Positions 51,793 through 61,135 of a stretch of 64,000 bases of DNA are shown piece by piece (position 1 is the stretch's first letter; each line of letters opens with the position of its first letter). The stretch comes from an uncultured bacterium (GTDB lineage: Bacteria > Bacteroidota > Rhodothermia > Rhodothermales > UBA10348), in contig CALSQR010000001.1 of assembly GCA_943788505.1 (NCBI GenBank), forward strand, positions 620,001 to 684,000, given 5' to 3'. Position numbers and translations under genes: made by a program. The notes beneath the pieces are model-generated. The model was not told the DNA's origin. It saw only the letters and a program-made list of their open reading frames with translations, and did not search any database.

Positions 51793-51817
51793 CGAACCTA
51801 CCAAGTCTTTACAAGCA

Positions 51818-51855
51818 TAAAGGGGCGGATCGCTTTGCGATCCGCCCCTTTATTA
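51818..51855. terminator. Bidirectional rho-independent terminator
   Basis: Arms TAAAGGGGCGGATCGC (51818-51833) and its perfect complement (51840-51855), six-base loop. T-rich on both sides (TTTATTATTT to the right, AAATAA-type complement to the left). It separates kbl from the convergent secretion-domain gene and serves both. Confidence 0.88.
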
Positions 51856-51889
51856 TTTCAATCTCTCTGCGCTAAAGTGTCCCCTCGGA

Positions 51890-52258
51890 CTACTTCATTA
51901 GCACCAGCGTTTTTGTTGCCTGGAAGGACTCAGTTTCCATGCGATAAATGTACAAGCCACTAGACACGCTAGCGCCACTCTGATCGGTCGCATCCCATGA
52001 AACGCGATGAATTCCAGGTGGCAACGTACCATTGACCAACGTCTTTACGACTTGACCAAGCACATTGTAGACCCTGACGCTAACTCCTGCAGCGAGAGGC
52101 ATGCTGAACTCGATGGTCAGACCAGTATCCGCAACGCGCATCGCGTCGGTGACACCGAGGCCGCCGTCAGTCTGAGCAAATACGGGAGTAGCAGCTATAA
52201 AAATGAACAGCAGCAGGAAGCCGGCAAGTGCCGAAGTAAATTCGTAACGAACTTTCAT
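51890..52258 (-). CDS. Stand-alone T9SS type A sorting (FlgD-like) domain
   Basis: 122 residues from the ATG at 52258; the frame to 52390 lacks a signal-like start. A signal peptide (FLLLFIFIAATPVFA) is followed by almost nothing but the ~85-residue sorting domain: 'LTIEFSMPLAAGVSVRVYNVLGQVVKTLVNGTLPPGIHRVSWDATDQSGASVSSGLYIYRMETESFQATKTLVLMK'. That is the C-terminal type IX secretion signal, normally attached to large cargo proteins, here with no cargo. It could be a decoy, a competitor, or the end of a lost protein. Its presence supports a type IX secretion system in the host. Confidence 0.85.
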   Translation of the reverse strand: MKVRYEFTSALAGFLLLFIFIAATPVFAQTDGGLGVTDAMRVADTGLTIEFSMPLAAGVSVRVYNVLGQVVKTLVNGTLPPGIHRVSWDATDQSGASVSSGLYIYRMETESFQATKTLVLMK

Positions 52259-52585
52259 AGTGTTCTGAGCGAGCGTCAAACCCGGTAAAACCGTCATTTT
52301 TGATCCAATACGACGCTTTTGCGTCGGACAGGTCACCACAACGAGGTTCTGTGATATTGTATTACATGGTTGGATAACGCTAAAAACCACAGTATTTGCG
52401 ATACATGATAGAAAAATGTCTTCTTTTTAATTGATCTCTCAATAGGATATTTCATCTCGCCTTTCCAATTCGCAAACCTATCTTCAGTGGCACTATCCTC
52501 TGTTCACCGTCGCGCCCTGTCATCAAAGGACGTTGAATTGTTGGACCTTTAGACGTACCACTCACTTACTAGTACCTGAATCAAC
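52259..52585. other. Divergent intergenic region
   Basis: About 327 bases between the sorting-domain gene and the DAHP synthase gene. It must hold two divergent promoters. The run 52422-52440 is AT-rich (TTTTTAATTGATC). No RNA or repeat recognised. Confidence 0.35.
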
Positions 52586-53704
52586 GTGATTCTGATCCTC
52601 GAACCTAACGTAGATCGTAGTTCCGAAAGCTACGCGCACCTAATCAAGTACCTTGATTCTTCCGACAGAGTGGAGTATTCGATGCATGATGTGCAGGGTG
52701 CTGGCCAGGTCCTGACAGAGATCTATCTCATCGGAAACACTGCAGCGCTTTCGATACATCAGATGAAAAGCCTCCCATGTGTTAGGCGAGTCGTCAGAGT
52801 TCAAGACTCTTATCGCATTCTCGGACGACATGGTGAGGACGACCTCCAGACAGGTTTCACGTACAATGGCGTTGAGTTCAGCCAAGACACGCTGCACGTA
52901 TTTGCGGGTCTGTGTGCGGTAGACACTCCTCAGCATGTGGAAATCATGATGTCCGCCCTTCGGGACCTTGGACAGGAATGTACTCGGATGGGCGCCTATA
53001 AGCCTCGTACCAATCCATATTCCTTTCAAGGACACGGTGCTGAGTGTCTTCCATGGGTGTTTGATCTCGCCGGGAAATATGGCATCAAAGTTATCGCCAT
53101 GGAAGTGACTCATGAGTCGCATGTGGAGGAGATTAACCGTGCACTCGAGCAGACCGGAAACCCGACTGGGGTCATGCTTCAGATCGGCACGAGGAATACG
53201 CAGAATTTTGAGCTTCTCAAGAGTGTAGGAAGGCAGAAAGTGCATCCAGTATTATTCAAACGAGGGTTTGGAATTACGCTCGATGAATCGCTGAACGCTG
53301 CTGAGTATCTGGCAAGTGAAGGGAATCCAAATGTGATTTTTGCCTTGAGAGGAATGAAGAACCAAGGGGGCGATCCACACAGAAACATGGTTGATTTCAC
53401 GCATGTCCCTGTTGTAAAACGCCTTACCAGGATGCCAGTCTGTGTTGACCCTTCTCATTCCGTTGGCTCCAGAGATCATTCGCCTGACAGTATCATGGAT
53501 GTTTTTCATGCGACAGCTCAAGGGGTGATTGCTGGCGCAAACATGGTCCTGGTAGACTTTCATCCAGCACCTGCAGGGGCGCTCGTTGATGGCCCACAAG
53601 CACTTAGAATGAATGAGCTAGAATGGTTTCTGCAGGACGTCGCAGTATCACGTGATGCCTATCTTAAGCGGCGTGCTCTTGCTCAAAAAGCTCATACTAG
53701 TTGA
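52586..53704 (+). CDS. 3-deoxy-7-phosphoheptulonate (DAHP) synthase, AroF/AroG-related
   Basis: 372 residues from a GTG at 52586. Condenses phosphoenolpyruvate with erythrose 4-phosphate, first step of aromatic amino-acid synthesis. Residues 1-80 look like a ferredoxin-like regulatory domain ('[23 protein letters not shown]'). The barrel has '[18 protein letters not shown]', '[18 protein letters not shown]', '[21 protein letters not shown]', '[16 protein letters not shown]' with the metal His, matching the Bacillus/Thermotoga-type (AroA-beta) synthase. The next gene begins 18 bases downstream. Confidence 0.9.
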   Translation: MILILEPNVDRSSESYAHLIKYLDSSDRVEYSMHDVQGAGQVLTEIYLIGNTAALSIHQMKSLPCVRRVVRVQDSYRILGRHGEDDLQTGFTYNGVEFSQDTLHVFAGLCAVDTPQHVEIMMSALRDLGQECTRMGAYKPRTNPYSFQGHGAECLPWVFDLAGKYGIKVIAMEVTHESHVEEINRALEQTGNPTGVMLQIGTRNTQNFELLKSVGRQKVHPVLFKRGFGITLDESLNAAEYLASEGNPNVIFALRGMKNQGGDPHRNMVDFTHVPVVKRLTRMPVCVDPSHSVGSRDHSPDSIMDVFHATAQGVIAGANMVLVDFHPAPAGALVDGPQALRMNELEWFLQDVAVSRDAYLKRRALAQKAHTS

Positions 53705-53721
53705 TCGAATCCATCAAAATC

Positions 53722-54456
53722 ATGAACGTACTTGGCATCGATATCGGCGGGACGGGCATCAAAGGCGCTCCTGTAAACGTGAAAACGGGTGAATTGATTG
53801 GCGAGCGGTTTCGGATTCCCACGCCAAACCCTGCCACGCCTGACGCTGTAGCAGATGTTGTCCGGCAAATAGCAGAGCATTTCAAGTGGAAAGGACCCAT
53901 CGGGTGCACTATTCCAGCGCGCGTCGAACACGGCTTGGTCCGAACAGCGGCGAACATTCATGAGGATTGGATCGATACCCCAGTTGATGACTTGATGCAG
54001 AAAGCGACTGGCTGCCCCGTCACAACCCTCAACGACGCTGACGCTGCTGGGTTGGCGTCGATGCGCTACGGAACTGGCAAAGGTCGCGACGGCCTGGTGC
54101 TCTTCATTACCGTGGGCACGGGCATAGGATCGGCTATGTTCTACGATCAAGTGTTAATACCAGGCATCGAACTTGGACACCTTCGTTTGAAGGGCGCGGC
54201 CGCTGAGCTTTATGCGTCAGATCGTACGCGCAAACAGAAAGAATTGTCTTGGAAACGATGGGCAAAACGCTTCCAGAAGTACTTGGATCGGGTCGAATTC
54301 CTATTTGCTCCGGATACCATCATCATCGGTGGAGGTATTTCGCGGCCATCAAAGGCGGAACAATACCTTCCACGGCTTTCTACGAAATGCGAACTCATCG
54401 TAGCTGAACTAGAGAACGAAGCGGGAATCATTGGAGCCGCTGCGGCAACTACCTGA
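53722..54456 (+). CDS. Polyphosphate-dependent glucokinase (ROK family)
   Basis: 244 residues from the ATG at 53722; a TTG at 53701 would overlap the previous stop. Phosphorylates glucose using polyphosphate. '[41 protein letters not shown]' is the PPGK start; '[38 protein letters not shown]' contains the catalytic N-D-A-D-A and phosphate loop; '[10 protein letters not shown]'-type segment ('[24 protein letters not shown]') replaces the zinc motif of other ROK kinases. Ends close to, and overlaps by eight bases with, the convergent SPOR gene. Confidence 0.9.
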   Translation: MNVLGIDIGGTGIKGAPVNVKTGELIGERFRIPTPNPATPDAVADVVRQIAEHFKWKGPIGCTIPARVEHGLVRTAANIHEDWIDTPVDDLMQKATGCPVTTLNDADAAGLASMRYGTGKGRDGLVLFITVGTGIGSAMFYDQVLIPGIELGHLRLKGAAAELYASDRTRKQKELSWKRWAKRFQKYLDRVEFLFAPDTIIIGGGISRPSKAEQYLPRLSTKCELIVAELENEAGIIGAAAATT

Positions 54457-55024
54457 TAACAGTTACACGGTCAGGTACTACTAGGGCGCCCGGAAAAGAC
54501 CGGTTCATGGCCTCAGCCAACCGAACAGCGCGGTCTCGTCGTTCAAAGTCACCCACCCGCACCCGGTAATAAGGTGAGCGGTATAGAGTGTACACCTGAA
54601 CAGGACCACTCAAACCCCACGCGTTTTGTTGGCCTTCAGACAGGCCTGAGAGCCAGCGGCGAACGGCATCTTCGCTGTCGGCCGTTTCCTCGCGTTCGGC
54701 AGAAGAAAATATCTGGACGCGATATCCATCAACTTCGACGATCGTTCCGTCATCTGCTGTGCTGTTCATCAAGGGCGCCGGAACGTCATGTTCGACTCGC
54801 GCATCCACGACTGGTAGCGTTTCTGGAAACTCACCGAGATCTACCGATTCCACGTCAGACCATGATGTCGGACCCACCACTACTTCCTCGGGCGATTCAA
54901 TAACGAGAGGAGCAGGTGCTGCGCAAGCTGACAGGAATACAATGGAGACCAGCGCAAAGGCAAGCTTGGCCGTTGCAGAATGACGACTACTCGAAGTGCG
55001 AAAGACGACTGGAAGTTGGATCAT
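54449..55024 (-). CDS. SPOR-domain lipoprotein
   Basis: 191 residues. Lipobox 'VFLSAC' near residue 33, a 60-residue acidic linker, then a C-terminal SPOR domain ('[28 protein letters not shown]...[42 protein letters not shown]'). SPOR binds denuded peptidoglycan at division sites. The protein is thus outer-membrane or periplasmic and likely linked to cell-wall turnover. It starts nine bases after the end of the deoC gene on the same strand. Confidence 0.88.
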   Translation of the reverse strand: MIQLPVVFRTSSSRHSATAKLAFALVSIVFLSACAAPAPLVIESPEEVVVGPTSWSDVESVDLGEFPETLPVVDARVEHDVPAPLMNSTADDGTIVEVDGYRVQIFSSAEREETADSEDAVRRWLSGLSEGQQNAWGLSGPVQVYTLYRSPYYRVRVGDFERRDRAVRLAEAMNRSFPGALVVPDRVTVIR

Positions 55025-55032
55025 GCCCTGAC

Positions 55033-55959
55033 TTAATAATCTGACGTGGTTTTGGCGCCCTTCAGGATAGCCACCGAGGCACTGGCTCCGATACGAGTCG
55101 CGCCGTGGGCAATCATCAATTCAGCATCTTCTTTGGTTCGGACACCACCGGATGCTTTCACGCCCATGCCTGATCCAACCACCCTGCGCATGAGGGCAAT
55201 GTCAGCAGCCGTTGCACCGCCGCTCGAGAAACCGGTCGATGTTTTTACGAAATCAGCACCGGCATTCTGAGCCAGAACGGACGCAATTACTTTTTCTTCG
55301 TCCGTCAAAAGGGCTGTCTCTAAAATCACCTTAACCACGATGTGGCCCCGATTCGAACGCTGAGATTCTGCCGCTCTAGCTGCATCCACGACGGCATGTA
55401 TATCCAATTCCACCGTGTCGTATTGCCCACTTTTCATCAAGCCAACATTCATGACCATGTCCACCTCCGTTGCACCATCTCGAATGGCGCACGTAGCTTC
55501 AAGGGCTTTGACTTCGGTCGCAGAGGCGCCAAATGGAAATCCAATCACGGTGCAAACAGCGACGGGCGACCCTGCAAGCATCTCTGAGGCGAGGGCAACA
55601 TGGCATGGATTGACACATACGGAGGCGAAACAATACGTGCGCGCCTCTTTACACAACTCACGAATCTGATCCTGCGTGACGTCAGGTTTGAGTGCCGTAT
55701 GGTCAATCATTCGCGCTAGCGGTGGTGCTAAGTCACAAGATGCGAAGCTGTATCGCTCAGGTTGATCGGCACAAACGCCAAATCGGGATGCTCCGATGTC
55801 GACGAGGGTCGATAACCGACCATGTGCGCCGCTGGTGTCTTTGCCAGCGCCAGAAGAAGCACCTGAAGCGCCGCTGCCCATCGATTGATGCACCCCGCCA
55901 TCAAGCCGGGCCTTCAATCGATCTACAATTTGTTGTTTTTCGTGTTCGGTCATGTCCAA
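55033..55959 (-). CDS. deoC: Deoxyribose-phosphate aldolase
   Basis: 308 residues, longer than the usual 220-260 because of a Gly/Ser-rich N-terminal extension (residues 15-50). Cleaves 2-deoxyribose 5-phosphate to glyceraldehyde 3-phosphate and acetaldehyde. Motifs: '[15 protein letters not shown]', '[21 protein letters not shown]', '[13 protein letters not shown]', the Schiff-base Lys in '[17 protein letters not shown]' and the second Lys in '[15 protein letters not shown]'. All present. The gene precedes the SPOR gene by nine bases. Confidence 0.95.
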   Translation of the reverse strand: MDMTEHEKQQIVDRLKARLDGGVHQSMGSGASGASSGAGKDTSGAHGRLSTLVDIGASRFGVCADQPERYSFASCDLAPPLARMIDHTALKPDVTQDQIRELCKEARTYCFASVCVNPCHVALASEMLAGSPVAVCTVIGFPFGASATEVKALEATCAIRDGATEVDMVMNVGLMKSGQYDTVELDIHAVVDAARAAESQRSNRGHIVVKVILETALLTDEEKVIASVLAQNAGADFVKTSTGFSSGGATAADIALMRRVVGSGMGVKASGGVRTKEDAELMIAHGATRIGASASVAILKGAKTTSDY

Positions 55960-56063
55960 AGATACGCATCGTACGGAAGCGGGTGCCGCCTGATCAGAAC
56001 TTTTGTATAAATCATTCTCCCACTGATACGTTCAATGAGCCTGGTGTATCAAGACAAGATCGA

Positions 56064-57011
56064 TTAGAGAAGGTCAGGAGCTGCGGCCGGCACAATCACG
56101 TTCAGCGACCCAGGCTGAACATCTACTTGAATGGTGCGCGCCTGCAAGGATAGGATTTCACCATCTGCATGAATCGGGAGACCCCGGTCTGTTTCAATGT
56201 TGAGCGATTCTAGACGTACGTACGTTACCCCTTTTAAGCCAATATGCCCCCCATTCCGAGCCTTCGGCAGCAACATGAGTGCCCGGGGTATAGACATGTT
56301 TTCGACAATACACGGATCTAGCTTGCCGTCTGTTATGAGCGCGCCAGGATTGACCGTGTATCCACCTCCTGAATCCTGTGCGTTTCCAATCGTTACGAAC
56401 ATCAGCCGGCCGTTAAAAACAACGTCTCCGTTGCGGGTGCCGCTTCTAAGAGTCGCTCCCCCAGAAACCCATGTTTTGAGACCTGCAAGTATGGCCACCG
56501 TGTACCCAATGCCAAACGGCATGCCTTTGTACGCGGGTGCCAATGACGCGGTGTGAGCATCGAACCCTACGCCAAGGGCATTGATAAAAAATCCTTCGTG
56601 TTCTTCGGCTTCTTCCATCCACGATACCCGTCCGGTATCCGAAGCAATCATGCGACCATTCGAGATGGCTTGAAGCGCTGCCTTGATGGCCAGCGGCATA
56701 TGAAGCGCCCGGGCATAATCATTCCCAGATCCCAGAGGAAGAACCCCCATGGGCACATTCGTACTTGATTGCACAAGCCCTTTTGCTACTTCATGCACCG
56801 TCCCGTCGCCTCCACACGCAATAACTAGATCAGCCTTCTTGCCCTCTGACAAAGCAATTTCTGTTGCATGTCCTTTCTGCGTGGTCAACCGAAGCGTCAC
56901 CTCGCCGAATATCGATTCTGCGGCCTCGCGAATGGACGGGACCAACTGAGCCGTTCTTCCTGTTCTGGAAAATGGGTTCAGGATCAGAAGTACGTGCTTA
57001 AAATGCATCAT
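56064..57011 (-). CDS. Diacylglycerol/lipid kinase (YegS/DgkB family)
   Basis: 315 residues. Phosphorylates a lipid alcohol, using ATP, at the membrane face. 'LILNPFSRTGRTAQLVPSIREAAESIF' and 'LVIACGGDGTVHEVAKGL' (G-G-D-G-T) are the ATP-binding hallmark of the DAGK catalytic fold; 'PMGVLPLGSGNDYARAL' and 'DTGRV' follow; a C-terminal beta domain ends the chain. Complete length. It is divergent from the btuF-like gene at 57122. Confidence 0.92.
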   Translation of the reverse strand: MMHFKHVLLILNPFSRTGRTAQLVPSIREAAESIFGEVTLRLTTQKGHATEIALSEGKKADLVIACGGDGTVHEVAKGLVQSSTNVPMGVLPLGSGNDYARALHMPLAIKAALQAISNGRMIASDTGRVSWMEEAEEHEGFFINALGVGFDAHTASLAPAYKGMPFGIGYTVAILAGLKTWVSGGATLRSGTRNGDVVFNGRLMFVTIGNAQDSGGGYTVNPGALITDGKLDPCIVENMSIPRALMLLPKARNGGHIGLKGVTYVRLESLNIETDRGLPIHADGEILSLQARTIQVDVQPGSLNVIVPAAAPDLL

Positions 57012-57121
57012 GACGCAATCTACACGTTGCGTTGGAAATTTATCCGCCCTACCCCTCTCTTCGCCCTATCTTTCGACTTCTACCCCTTACGTCCGACATA
57101 CCCAAAGCGATCATACGACTG

Positions 57122-58090
57122 ATGTCTAATCTACGACGAGTGGTGGCGCACCTTGCCTCATTCCTGCAATTTTTTCTGCTGTTCGGCCTCCTCACAGGCT
57201 GCCAGTCCGGTTCAGAACCTGGCAGCGAAGATCTCAACGGACACTCGTTAACTGATCGCGTAATCGTGATTGATGGTCTGGGAAGAGAACTCTCTTTCAC
57301 CTCTCCCCCTTCTCGAATTGTCTCCATTGCTCCGAGTGCAACGGAAATTCTGGTTGCTGCGGGTGGGCTGGACCGGTTGGTAGGGGTCACGAATGTTGAT
57401 GACTATCCTCCAGAAATTGCTGGATTACCTGTTTTTTCCGCCTTACCCCTGGACATTGAATCCGTTGCTGCGATGGATCCCGATTTAGTCATGGCCTCTG
57501 ATCAAGTAAATGATCCAAACCATGTAGAGCTCTTCACGGCACTCGGTATCCCGATCTTCTATCAGGAAGCTGGATCGTGGGCTGGTATCCGCTCGGCCCT
57601 ATTGGATGTGTCAATGATCTTGGGCACTGAAGATGTAGCTCGCAAAACTGTTGACTCTCTCGACGCTCGCATCAGTGCGCTCAAGCAAATGACGTCTAGC
57701 GCAGAGCCTGTAACAGGTATTTTTCTTGTTTCTGATGTCACTTCCTATTCCTTCGGACAGGGTAGCTACGCCTTGGATCTGATGGAATGGGCTGGAATTA
57801 CACCGTTGACCCGAGAATTCGATACGCCAGCCCCAGTTTTGTCGGATGAATGGGTACTCATGGCCAATCCCGATGTTATTATTGGAACGTTTGGGGACGG
57901 GTTCACTATTGAAGATCTTTTAGAGCACCATCCAGCATGGAGTTCGCTGGACGCCGTTCGTTTGGGCAGGGTGTATGCTGTAGATGGCGATAGTATTCTT
58001 CGGCCTGGTCCACGTAACGTACTTGCTGTTGAGCAGATGGCTAGGCTTGTTTTTCCAGAGTATTTTACCACGGAGCGGACGGACAGGTGA
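57122..58090 (+). CDS. Substrate-binding lipoprotein, BtuF/FepB family
   Basis: 322 residues from the ATG at 57122 (lipobox 'LLTGC'); an earlier ATG at 57032 adds 30 hydrophobic and Pro-rich residues ahead of the signal. Binds cobalamin or a ferric siderophore/hemin complex outside the inner membrane. 'RIVSIAPSATEILVAAGGLDRLVGVTNVDDYPPE' and 'DPDLVMASDQVND' and 'NPDVIIGTF' show the two-lobed helical-backbone (cluster A-III) fold. Its stop overlaps the permease start (GTGA). Confidence 0.9.
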   Translation: MSNLRRVVAHLASFLQFFLLFGLLTGCQSGSEPGSEDLNGHSLTDRVIVIDGLGRELSFTSPPSRIVSIAPSATEILVAAGGLDRLVGVTNVDDYPPEIAGLPVFSALPLDIESVAAMDPDLVMASDQVNDPNHVELFTALGIPIFYQEAGSWAGIRSALLDVSMILGTEDVARKTVDSLDARISALKQMTSSAEPVTGIFLVSDVTSYSFGQGSYALDLMEWAGITPLTREFDTPAPVLSDEWVLMANPDVIIGTFGDGFTIEDLLEHHPAWSSLDAVRLGRVYAVDGDSILRPGPRNVLAVEQMARLVFPEYFTTERTDR

Positions 58091-59112
58091 AGAAGGAATT
58101 GGCCATACTACTGGGTTTACTTACCCTCGTTTTGCCGGTGCTAGCAACGGGTGTAGCTCTTGGCCCCGTGTCACTGCCGTTTGCTTTTTCTATGCAAACC
58201 ATAGTGGATGCGCTGATGGGGCAAGCGGCAGATCCCACGGATCGCATGGCGCAGATCATTTTGCAGATTCGATTGCCGCGTGTTCTGACTTCGTTCACAG
58301 TGGGGGCCGGTTTATCCGTGGTGGGTGTAGCCATGCAAGCACTGGTTCGCAATCCATTAGCTGAACCCTACGTGCTAGGAATATCAAGCGGAGCCTCTGC
58401 AGGCGCCTCTCTGTTCTATCTCGGGTTCCTACCGGCATTCATCGCTGCCCGCATCGACATTACGTTGGCAGCCTTTCTTGGCGCCCTCGTTTCCATTTCC
58501 ATCGTGTACGTTGTTGCCCGGGGCGGCGGTAGCCTCTCCGTATCTCGTCTATTGCTTGCCGGTGTTGCGTTGGCCTCGTTCATGGCGGCCGTTTCTTCGT
58601 TTGTCACGTTTGCCTCCCCCGACCTAAACCGCATGCGCGCCGTACTTTTTTGGTTAATGGGGTCCTTTAGCGGCATCACATGGAGCGACCTGCCAACGGC
58701 TGTCATCGTTACCGTAGTCGGCACGCTCGTTCTGATTTCTCAATCACGCTCTCTAGATGCTCTCCTGACGGGCGAAGAGCCGGCACGTAGCCTAGGTGTC
58801 AGGGTTGAGGGGCTAAAGAAAGTCTTAATTGTTCTAGCTGCTCTCGTCACCGGCGTGCTTGTTTCGATTTCAGGGGCTATCGGGTTTATCGGACTAATCA
58901 TACCGCACTCCATCCGCAGCCTAGTCGGAGTAAACCACCGGTTTGTTCTGCCCGGATCATTCCTGGCTGGGGGGCTTTTCTTGGTCCTCGCTGACACAAT
59001 TTCACAAGTTATACTCCCTGGACAGCAGATCCCTGTAGGTATCGTTACCGCCTTGGCAGGCGTTCCATTTTTTCTCTACCTGCTGCGCAGATCCGACTAT
59101 CAATTCAAATAA
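58087..59112 (+). CDS. FecCD/BtuC-family ABC permease
   Basis: 341 residues, GTG start overlapping the previous stop. About ten helices. 'QIILQIRLPRVLTSFTVGAGLSVVGVAMQALVRNPLAEPYVLGISSGAS' is the FecCD helix 2 and 3 signature, and 'GAIGFIGLIIPHSIRSLVGVNHRFVLPGSFLAGGLFLVLADTISQ' carries the coupling loop (G-F-I-G-L-I-x-P-H-x-x-R). Works with the lipoprotein upstream to import cobalamin or iron chelate. The expected ATP-binding gene is absent downstream, where a prenyl synthase follows. Confidence 0.92.
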   Translation: MKKELAILLGLLTLVLPVLATGVALGPVSLPFAFSMQTIVDALMGQAADPTDRMAQIILQIRLPRVLTSFTVGAGLSVVGVAMQALVRNPLAEPYVLGISSGASAGASLFYLGFLPAFIAARIDITLAAFLGALVSISIVYVVARGGGSLSVSRLLLAGVALASFMAAVSSFVTFASPDLNRMRAVLFWLMGSFSGITWSDLPTAVIVTVVGTLVLISQSRSLDALLTGEEPARSLGVRVEGLKKVLIVLAALVTGVLVSISGAIGFIGLIIPHSIRSLVGVNHRFVLPGSFLAGGLFLVLADTISQVILPGQQIPVGIVTALAGVPFFLYLLRRSDYQFK

Positions 59113-59190
59113 TGTACACAACCTGAACGGTGTGAGGCCGTTAGAGCGCCTCAAGCATCCAGACCGAACCCCTTCCTCAGTACCCTACTA

Positions 59191-60198
59191 ATGCCCGAAT
59201 CATCCGACGTAGTACTCAGCCGACCGACGAGCTCGCTGAACGACATTCGTCGGCCAGTCGAGAGTGAGCTGTCAGAGTTCAAATCCTACTTTCGGGATGC
59301 GATGAAGTCGCGGGTGTTCCTTCTGGATCAGGTCGTGCAGTACCTATTGAGACAGAAGGGGAAGCAGTTGCGGCCCATTCTGGTTCTTTTGACTGCCAGA
59401 GCATGCGGAGGCGTCACTGAATCTACCTACCGAGCTGCAGCGCTCGTCGAGCTCTTGCACACGGCCACGTTGGTGCACGATGATGTGGTTGATGAAGCAG
59501 ACCGCCGGCGCGGAATGTTTTCGATCAATGCGCTATGGAAAAACAAAGTTGCCGTATTACTCGGCGACTTTTTGCTGAGTAGAGGCCTGTTGTTAGCGCT
59601 TGATCATCGAGAGTATGAATTGCTTCATATAGTCTCGGACGCCGTACGGCGCATGAGTGAGGGCGAACTACTTCAGATTGAGAAGGCTCGCAAGTTGGAT
59701 ATCGACGAGGCGACCTACTTCACGATCATTTCCGACAAGACAGCGTCTCTCCTTTCCGCTTGCACGGGGTGTGGAGCCGCAAGTGCCGACGCAGATGATG
59801 ATGTCCAGCAACGCATGCGGGACTTCGGTCAGGCTCTTGGAATGGCATTCCAAATCAAGGATGACCTATTTGATTTTGGCGTCGATGACATCGGAAAACC
59901 GCTTGGGATTGATCTGCAAGAGAAAAAGATGACACTTCCGCTCATCCACTCCCTTAAGGAGGCTGATCGAACTACTCGAAAGAACATCATGCGGATTGTT
60001 CGTCAGAAGTCGAAGTCTCAAAAAGACATAGCGTTTGTATCACGCTTTGTAGAGGAGCAAGGGGGCATCGCCTATGCTCATCAAGTCATGATGGAACAAG
60101 CTCAAAAAGCCATTGGATTACTGGAAGAACTGCCTGAAAGCGACGCGAAAGAAGCGCTAGCTGATCTTATCCGCTTTACGGTTACTCGGAAAAAGTAG
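59191..60198 (+). CDS. Trans-polyprenyl diphosphate synthase
   Basis: 335 residues. Extends an allylic diphosphate with isopentenyl diphosphate, supplying the side chain of menaquinone or ubiquinone. First aspartate motif in 'LVHDDVVDEADRRRG' (DDxxD) and second in 'QIKDDLFDFGVDDIGK'; 'KQLRPILVLLTARACGG' and 'GKPLGIDLQEKKMTLPLIHSL' are usual. Length matches octaprenyl/heptaprenyl synthases; the chain length cannot be read with certainty. It overlaps the hydrolase gene's end by 17 bases. Confidence 0.93.
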   Translation: MPESSDVVLSRPTSSLNDIRRPVESELSEFKSYFRDAMKSRVFLLDQVVQYLLRQKGKQLRPILVLLTARACGGVTESTYRAAALVELLHTATLVHDDVVDEADRRRGMFSINALWKNKVAVLLGDFLLSRGLLLALDHREYELLHIVSDAVRRMSEGELLQIEKARKLDIDEATYFTIISDKTASLLSACTGCGAASADADDDVQQRMRDFGQALGMAFQIKDDLFDFGVDDIGKPLGIDLQEKKMTLPLIHSLKEADRTTRKNIMRIVRQKSKSQKDIAFVSRFVEEQGGIAYAHQVMMEQAQKAIGLLEELPESDAKEALADLIRFTVTRKK

Positions 60199-60982
60199 TC
60201 TTGCTAGGAGAGGCTCCATCCAAGAACGCGATTGCGAGCTGATTGAACACGCCAGGGCGCTCGATATTACAAACGTGCCCCACTCCGTCGATCACCTGAA
60301 GGAACGACGAGTCCGAACGAGAAGCCATCCGTCTCGCAGGAGGCAGAAAAAGGTGGTCCTTGCCTCCCATCAGATATAAGCTACGACAGTCCGGAATCCG
60401 CGATGACCACTCTTTTAGCCGACGTCGAACTTCCGGGATAAGCTGAATCCAGCGGTGGAATTCCTCGGGGGCCACCTGCCTTGCTTCCTGCTTAAAAATG
60501 CGTCGGGATTCTTGCGCTTTCGGGCCTGGCATGATAATCCAGGCGAACGTAGCGTACAGCGTATGAAAAGGGATCAGATAGCGAAGTGCCTGTCCAACAC
60601 TGATTAGAGAACGGGCTGACACCGTGAATCCGGCCACTGCTCCCGCATAAATGACCGATTTGACACGACTAGGAGCGATATCCACGATCATTCGAATTAG
60701 GATTGTCCCAAGAGATACACCCACAAAATGGGCCGATTCAATCCCTTCTCGTTCGAGCACATCAACCACATCTTGAGATATAGATTTCAAGGTGTACCGC
60801 TTTTCATTCCCGTGATAGTCCGAGGACCTTCCATGACCACGAAGGTCAACCAAAAGAATGTTGAACCGCTGCCGAAAATCTCGTAACTGCTTGAACCACA
60901 CGGCGGAACTGCCGCCTGCTCCGTGTATAAACACGACCCAGTCGCTCGAAGCATCATGTACGAAAGTCTTGTAAGAAAGCAT
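60182..60982 (-). CDS. Alpha/beta-fold hydrolase
   Basis: 266 residues, no signal peptide. 'WVVFIHGAGGSSAVWFKQLRDFRQRFNILLVDLRGHGRSSD' is the oxyanion-hole His-Gly and the loop; 'SAHFVGVSLGTILIRMIVDIAP' holds the nucleophile (G-V-S-L-G); 'LYLMGGKDHLFLPPA' the acid and 'VIDGVGHVCNIERPGVFN' the His. A complete triad, so it is likely active on an ester or lactone. Substrate unknown. It is convergent with the prenyl synthase. Confidence 0.88.
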   Translation of the reverse strand: MLSYKTFVHDASSDWVVFIHGAGGSSAVWFKQLRDFRQRFNILLVDLRGHGRSSDYHGNEKRYTLKSISQDVVDVLEREGIESAHFVGVSLGTILIRMIVDIAPSRVKSVIYAGAVAGFTVSARSLISVGQALRYLIPFHTLYATFAWIIMPGPKAQESRRIFKQEARQVAPEEFHRWIQLIPEVRRRLKEWSSRIPDCRSLYLMGGKDHLFLPPARRMASRSDSSFLQVIDGVGHVCNIERPGVFNQLAIAFLDGASPSKTTFSE

Positions 60983-61087
60983 GTTCAGGGTGGAAATCGG
61001 AGTCGTCTATACGTCGAACTGCGCCCCGAGTTGTTTCTCTATTCGTTTTCTTTCACGCACTGTTCGAAATTTCATTCTATCATGTGA

Positions 61088-61107
61088 GGTGCCAGTTCGT
61101 TGGCACC
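61088..61107. promoter_or_regulatory. Hairpin in the galK leader
   Basis: GGTGCCA (61088-61094) and TGGCACC (61101-61107) form a perfect seven-base stem 28 bases before the galK ATG. There is no T-run on the plus strand. Confidence 0.5.
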
Positions 61108-61135
61108 CCTCCCGTTCGGAACCGAAAGTACGTCC

